Below, one piece after another: positions 57,748-64,000 of a stretch of 64,000 bases of DNA. Source of the DNA: Vulcaniibacterium gelatinicum (GTDB lineage: Bacteria > Pseudomonadota > Gammaproteobacteria > Xanthomonadales > Xanthomonadaceae); contig NZ_VNKO01000003.1 of NCBI RefSeq assembly GCF_008033445.1, forward strand, positions 1 to 64,000. Reading direction: 5' to 3'. Made by a program: the position numbers and the translations under genes. A model generated the notes under the pieces. The model saw nothing but the letters and a program-made list of their open reading frames with translations, was not told the DNA's origin and did not search any database. Position 1 is the first letter of the stretch. The number at the start of each line of letters is the position of its first letter.

Positions 57748-58349
57748 GCCAGCCACTCCTCGATCTTCTTGACCGCCTCGGTGGTCACCACGACGGTGTC
57801 GGCGGCGACCAGCGTGACCGGATCCAGGCCCTGCACGTCGCGCACCTCCACGTAGGGGATGTTGCGCGCGGACAGGTACAGCGCCTCGGAGGCGTCCTCG
57901 GTGACGATCAGCGGACGCTGGCCGACTTCCAGACCCTTGAGCTTGGCGATCAGGCCCTTGGTCTTCGGTGCGTCCACGTCGAACGCCTCGACCACCTTGA
58001 TCCGGCCCTGGCGGTTGAGCTCCGACAGGATCGCGGCAATCGCCGCGCGGTACATCTTGCGGTTGACCTTCTGCGCGAAGCTGCGCGGCTTGGCCGCGAA
58101 GGTCACGCCGCCACCGACGAAGATCGGCGCGGTCAGCGCGCCGTGACGGGCGCCGCCGCCCTTCTGGCGCTTGGACTTCTTGGTGGTGCCGCTGACTTCC
58201 GAACGCGTCTTCTGCGCCTTGGTGCCGGCGCGGCCGGCGTTACGGTAGGCGACGACGACCTGGTGCACCAGGTCCTCGTTGAATTCGCGCCCGAACACGG
58301 CCTCGGACACCGCCAGCTTGTTGCTGCTACCCGTGATGGCGAGTTCCAT
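57744..58349 (-). CDS. rplD: 50S ribosomal protein L4
   Basis: The 201-residue protein lines the exit tunnel through its Gly-rich loop ([20 protein letters not shown]) and in E. coli represses its own S10 operon through the leader RNA. A long leader candidate is present upstream of rpsJ (59332-59664). It lies 3 nt after rplC and overlaps rplW by 4 nt. Confidence 0.98.
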   Translation of the reverse strand: MELAITGSSNKLAVSEAVFGREFNEDLVHQVVVAYRNAGRAGTKAQKTRSEVSGTTKKSKRQKGGGARHGALTAPIFVGGGVTFAAKPRSFAQKVNRKMYRAAIAAILSELNRQGRIKVVEAFDVDAPKTKGLIAKLKGLEVGQRPLIVTEDASEALYLSARNIPYVEVRDVQGLDPVTLVAADTVVVTTEAVKKIEEWLA

Positions 58350-58352
58350 AAA

Positions 58353-59009
58353 TCAGGCTCCCTTGCTGGTCGGCCGCACGATGACGTCGCCGCCCGGCGC
58401 GCCGGGGACGGCGCCCTTGACCGCGATCAGGCCGCGCTCGGCGTCCACCTTGACGACCTGGAGGTTCTGCACGGTGTGGGTCTCGTGACCCATGTGACCG
58501 GCCATCTTCTTGCCCGGGAACACGCGGCCCGGCGTCTGGCGCTGGCCGATCGAGCCCGGGGCGCGATGCGACAGCGAGTTGCCGTGGCTGGCATCACCCA
58601 TGGTGAAGTTCCAGCGCTTGATGGTGCCGGCGAAGCCCTTGCCCTTGGTCACGCCCTGCACATCCACGGCCTGGCCGACCTGGAAGATGTCGGCGCGGAT
58701 CTCGCCGCCGAGCTGGAACTGGCCGACCTGGTCGTCTGGGATGCGGAACTCCCACAGCCCGCGGCCGGCCTCGACCTTGGCCTTGGCCAGGTGCCCGGCC
58801 TCCGGCTTGTTCAGCAGCGAGGCGCGCTTGACGCCGGCGGTGACCTGGATGGCGCTGTAGCCGTCGGTCTCCACCGTCTTGATCTGGGTGATGCGGTTCG
58901 GCGTGGCCTCGATCAGGGTCACCGGCACGGACTTGCCGTCCTCGGTGAAGATCCGGCTCATGCCGGCCTTGCGGCCGACAATGCCCAACGAATGCTTCTT
59001 CGCGGTCAT
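58353..59009 (-). CDS. rplC: 50S ribosomal protein L3
   Basis: L3 is an early-assembly protein near the peptidyl-transferase centre. The 218-residue protein starts [20 protein letters not shown] and has [20 protein letters not shown] with the Gln that PrmB methylates in E. coli ([16 protein letters not shown] follows). It lies 10 nt after rpsJ. Confidence 0.98.
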   Translation of the reverse strand: MTAKKHSLGIVGRKAGMSRIFTEDGKSVPVTLIEATPNRITQIKTVETDGYSAIQVTAGVKRASLLNKPEAGHLAKAKVEAGRGLWEFRIPDDQVGQFQLGGEIRADIFQVGQAVDVQGVTKGKGFAGTIKRWNFTMGDASHGNSLSHRAPGSIGQRQTPGRVFPGKKMAGHMGHETHTVQNLQVVKVDAERGLIAVKGAVPGAPGGDVIVRPTSKGA

Positions 59010-59019
59010 GGCGGCGTCC

Positions 59020-59331
<312 letters not shown>

Positions 59332-59658
59332 GACGGAGTTCCTCGGTATAAAGAGCGACGGGCCCGGCGGCTGGGTGCGCCGGACCCCGGTTTTGGTTCC
59401 CTCGACGCCCGGGGCTGAGCCCTGCACCCCGCGCGCTTCCCTGGTTCGAAAAACAAGGCAGGCCGGTCATCCCGGCCCGCCCAGACGGAGAATTGCGAAC
59501 GCGCCGAAACGCCCCGCCATCGATGTCCCGAACATGCTTCGGAACGGGCGGAGCACTGCCGCGCGACCTATCCCTGTCTGGCGAAAACGAGGCGCCTCCT
59601 GCCCCTCATTTCGCTGATTCGCGGCCAAACCTGAACAGGTCTGCCGCGAGGGTCTTGC

Positions 59659-59664
59659 ATTCTA
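59659..59664 (-). promoter_or_regulatory. Candidate -10 box of the S10 operon
   Basis: TAGAAT on the minus strand (in CCGCTAGAATGC) lies 328 nt before the rpsJ ATG. It is the best -10-like sequence in the gap. Confidence 0.5.
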
Positions 59665-59797
59665 GCGGGGAGCCGGGGCGGAGCGCAAGCCTGTCGCGCA
59701 CACCGCCGCCCCTACCCGGACCCGACCGCCTGCGGCCGGGCCCGGAATCCGGCGCCCGCGACCGTGTCGCGGCGACGCCGGGCACCGCCCGCCCCAG

Positions 59798-59821
59798 CCC
59801 TCTCCCGCGCGCGGGAGAGGG
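59798..59821. repeat. 24-nt perfect palindrome after tuf
   Basis: CCCTCTCCCGCG and its exact complement meet without a loop, 13 nt after the tuf stop. The same core (CCCTCTCCCGC) forms the hairpin after hutU at 1267-1294, so it is a repeated 3'-end element. It lacks a T-run. Confidence 0.65.
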
Positions 59822-59834
59822 GGAAACACGGGGC

Positions 59835-61025
<1,191 letters not shown>

Positions 61026-61063
61026 GGCTTGCTACCTTGAGTGTTCTGGATTCGTGACTGGGA

Positions 61064-63154
<2,091 letters not shown>

Positions 63155-63280
63155 GGGAATCTCTCGTGTTGCCGTCGTGCGGACGGGGTTTCCGGAAGGC
63201 TCAAGCCGCCTTGCGGCGGCCTGGGCTTGGGGGCGCGGCGGAAGTTCGCCGCGCCGGGCCGGGACGGCCCGGCAGGGACA
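63155..63280. other. rpsG-fusA gap with stacked hairpins
   Basis: Stems are seen at 63205-63220 (GCCGCC/GGCGGC), 63233-63254 (GCGCGGCG/CGCCGCGC) and 63253-63273 (GCCGGGCC/GGCCCGGC). The last two share bases and cannot form fully together. No ORF. They may set mRNA processing or unequal expression of rpsL-rpsG and fusA-tuf. Confidence 0.5.
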
Positions 63281-63748
63281 TCACCAGCGGTAGTGGGCGA
63301 ACGCCTTGTTCGCTTCCGCCATGCGGTGGGTTTCCTCGCGCTTCTTGATCGCGCCGCCGCGGTTCTCGGAGGCGTCGATCAGCTCGGCGGCAAGCTTGCG
63401 CGGCATGCCGTTCTCGCCGCGCTTGCGCGCGGACTCGATCAGCCAGCGCATCGCCAGCGCCATGCGGCGGGAGGCACGCACTTCGACCGGCACCTGGTAG
63501 GTGGCGCCGCCGACGCGGCGGGACTTGACCTCGACCGCGGGGGCGACGTTGCCGAGCGCCTTCTCGACCAGCTCGAGCGGGTTGGCGTTCTTCTCGCCGA
63601 TGACATCCATGGCGCCGTAGACGATCTTCTCGGCGACCGACTTCTTGCCGCTCTGCATCACCATGTTGATGAAGCGGGCGATGGTTTCGCTGCCGTGCTT
63701 GGGATCGGGCAGCACGCTGCGGCGGGGGACGGAACCTTTACGCGACAT
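63281..63748 (-). CDS. rpsG: 30S ribosomal protein S7
   Basis: S7 nucleates the 30S head and lies at the E site. The 155-residue protein starts [20 protein letters not shown] and has [20 protein letters not shown] and [20 protein letters not shown] at its end. It follows rpsL by 12 nt; in E. coli it is the str-operon autoregulator. Confidence 0.98.
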   Translation of the reverse strand: MSRKGSVPRRSVLPDPKHGSETIARFINMVMQSGKKSVAEKIVYGAMDVIGEKNANPLELVEKALGNVAPAVEVKSRRVGGATYQVPVEVRASRRMALAMRWLIESARKRGENGMPRKLAAELIDASENRGGAIKKREETHRMAEANKAFAHYRW

Positions 63749-63760
63749 AGTGCATCACCC

Positions 63761-64000
<240 letters not shown>

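Larger units (their letters stand above)
59332..59834. other. tuf-rpsJ gap: tuf 3' end and long S10-operon leader
   Basis: Reading the minus strand, the first part (59834-59665) follows the tuf stop and contains a 24-nt palindrome (59798-59821). A TAGAAT box lies at 59664-59659, and about 320 nt of untranslated leader then precedes rpsJ. The leader has hairpins such as GGCCGG/CCGGCC (59461-59477). No ORF with a credible start is seen. Confidence 0.6.

Overview
The window reads as chromosome of a high-GC gammaproteobacterium of the Lysobacteraceae (Xanthomonadaceae), close to Lysobacter, Luteimonas or Xanthomonas. The evidence is the very high GC, gene neighbourhoods typical of that family (prpBC next to mdh, folC-dedD-purF, tdh near kbl, a NPP-type phosphodiesterase lipoprotein, S46 dipeptidyl-peptidase, class II DAHP synthase, THX-like ribosomal protein) and CG-rich intergenic hairpin repeats of the kind seen in xanthomonads. 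This placement comes from recognising proteins and was not tested with a tree.

Layout. 1-739: right part of an IS5-family insertion sequence, entering from the left edge. Its end lies exactly at the stop codon of a small acidic orphan gene (740-1129). 1.3-9.5 kb: histidine-utilisation genes hutU, hutF and hutI, interleaved with a small secreted protein, a phosphodiesterase lipoprotein and an alkylation-repair pair (Ada/AlkA fusion plus Ogt-type methyltransferase). 9.6-13.0 kb: THX-like basic protein, then a zinc block (MerC-like protein and TonB-dependent receptor diverging from a Zur-box-like palindrome, then Zur). 13.0-22.3 kb: gltX, lpxH, a compound inverted-repeat element, a DUF455 protein, purF, a double-SPOR DedD-like protein, folC, a histidine phosphatase and serA. 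22.5-31.1 kb: S46 peptidase, tdh, a membrane protein, kbl, an RsuA-family pseudouridine synthase, two small secreted proteins and an OmpA-family protein. 31.3-38.1 kb: 2-methylcitrate cycle (prpD, then prpC-prpB, split by a SleB-type hydrolase on the other strand), mdh and a class I aminotransferase. 38.3-40.8 kb: a tight three-gene envelope operon (secreted protein, M48 metallopeptidase, lipoprotein). 40.8-45.3 kb: ppiB, typA, class II DAHP synthase and dsbB. 45.4-64.0 kb: the str, S10, spc and alpha ribosomal operons on the minus strand, from rpsL (cut by the right edge) to rplQ.

How the genes work together. hutU/F/I cover three steps of histidine breakdown; hutH, hutG and a hut regulator are not in the window. 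prpB/C/D with mdh and the aminotransferase link propionyl-CoA to C4-acid metabolism; tdh and kbl turn threonine into glycine and acetyl-CoA. The zinc block looks like an outer-membrane importer and a small membrane partner under a common repressor. Many lone or first genes carry a -10-like hexamer 5-7 nt before the start codon and no Shine-Dalgarno sequence, which suggests leaderless mRNAs.

No defence system, prophage, CRISPR array, rRNA or tRNA gene was seen. The best candidates for something undescribed are the three-gene envelope operon at 38.3-40.8 kb, the miniature TonB-plug-like secreted protein at 3.1-3.4 kb, and MerC placed in a Zur-type divergent promoter. All three are inferences from sequence alone.
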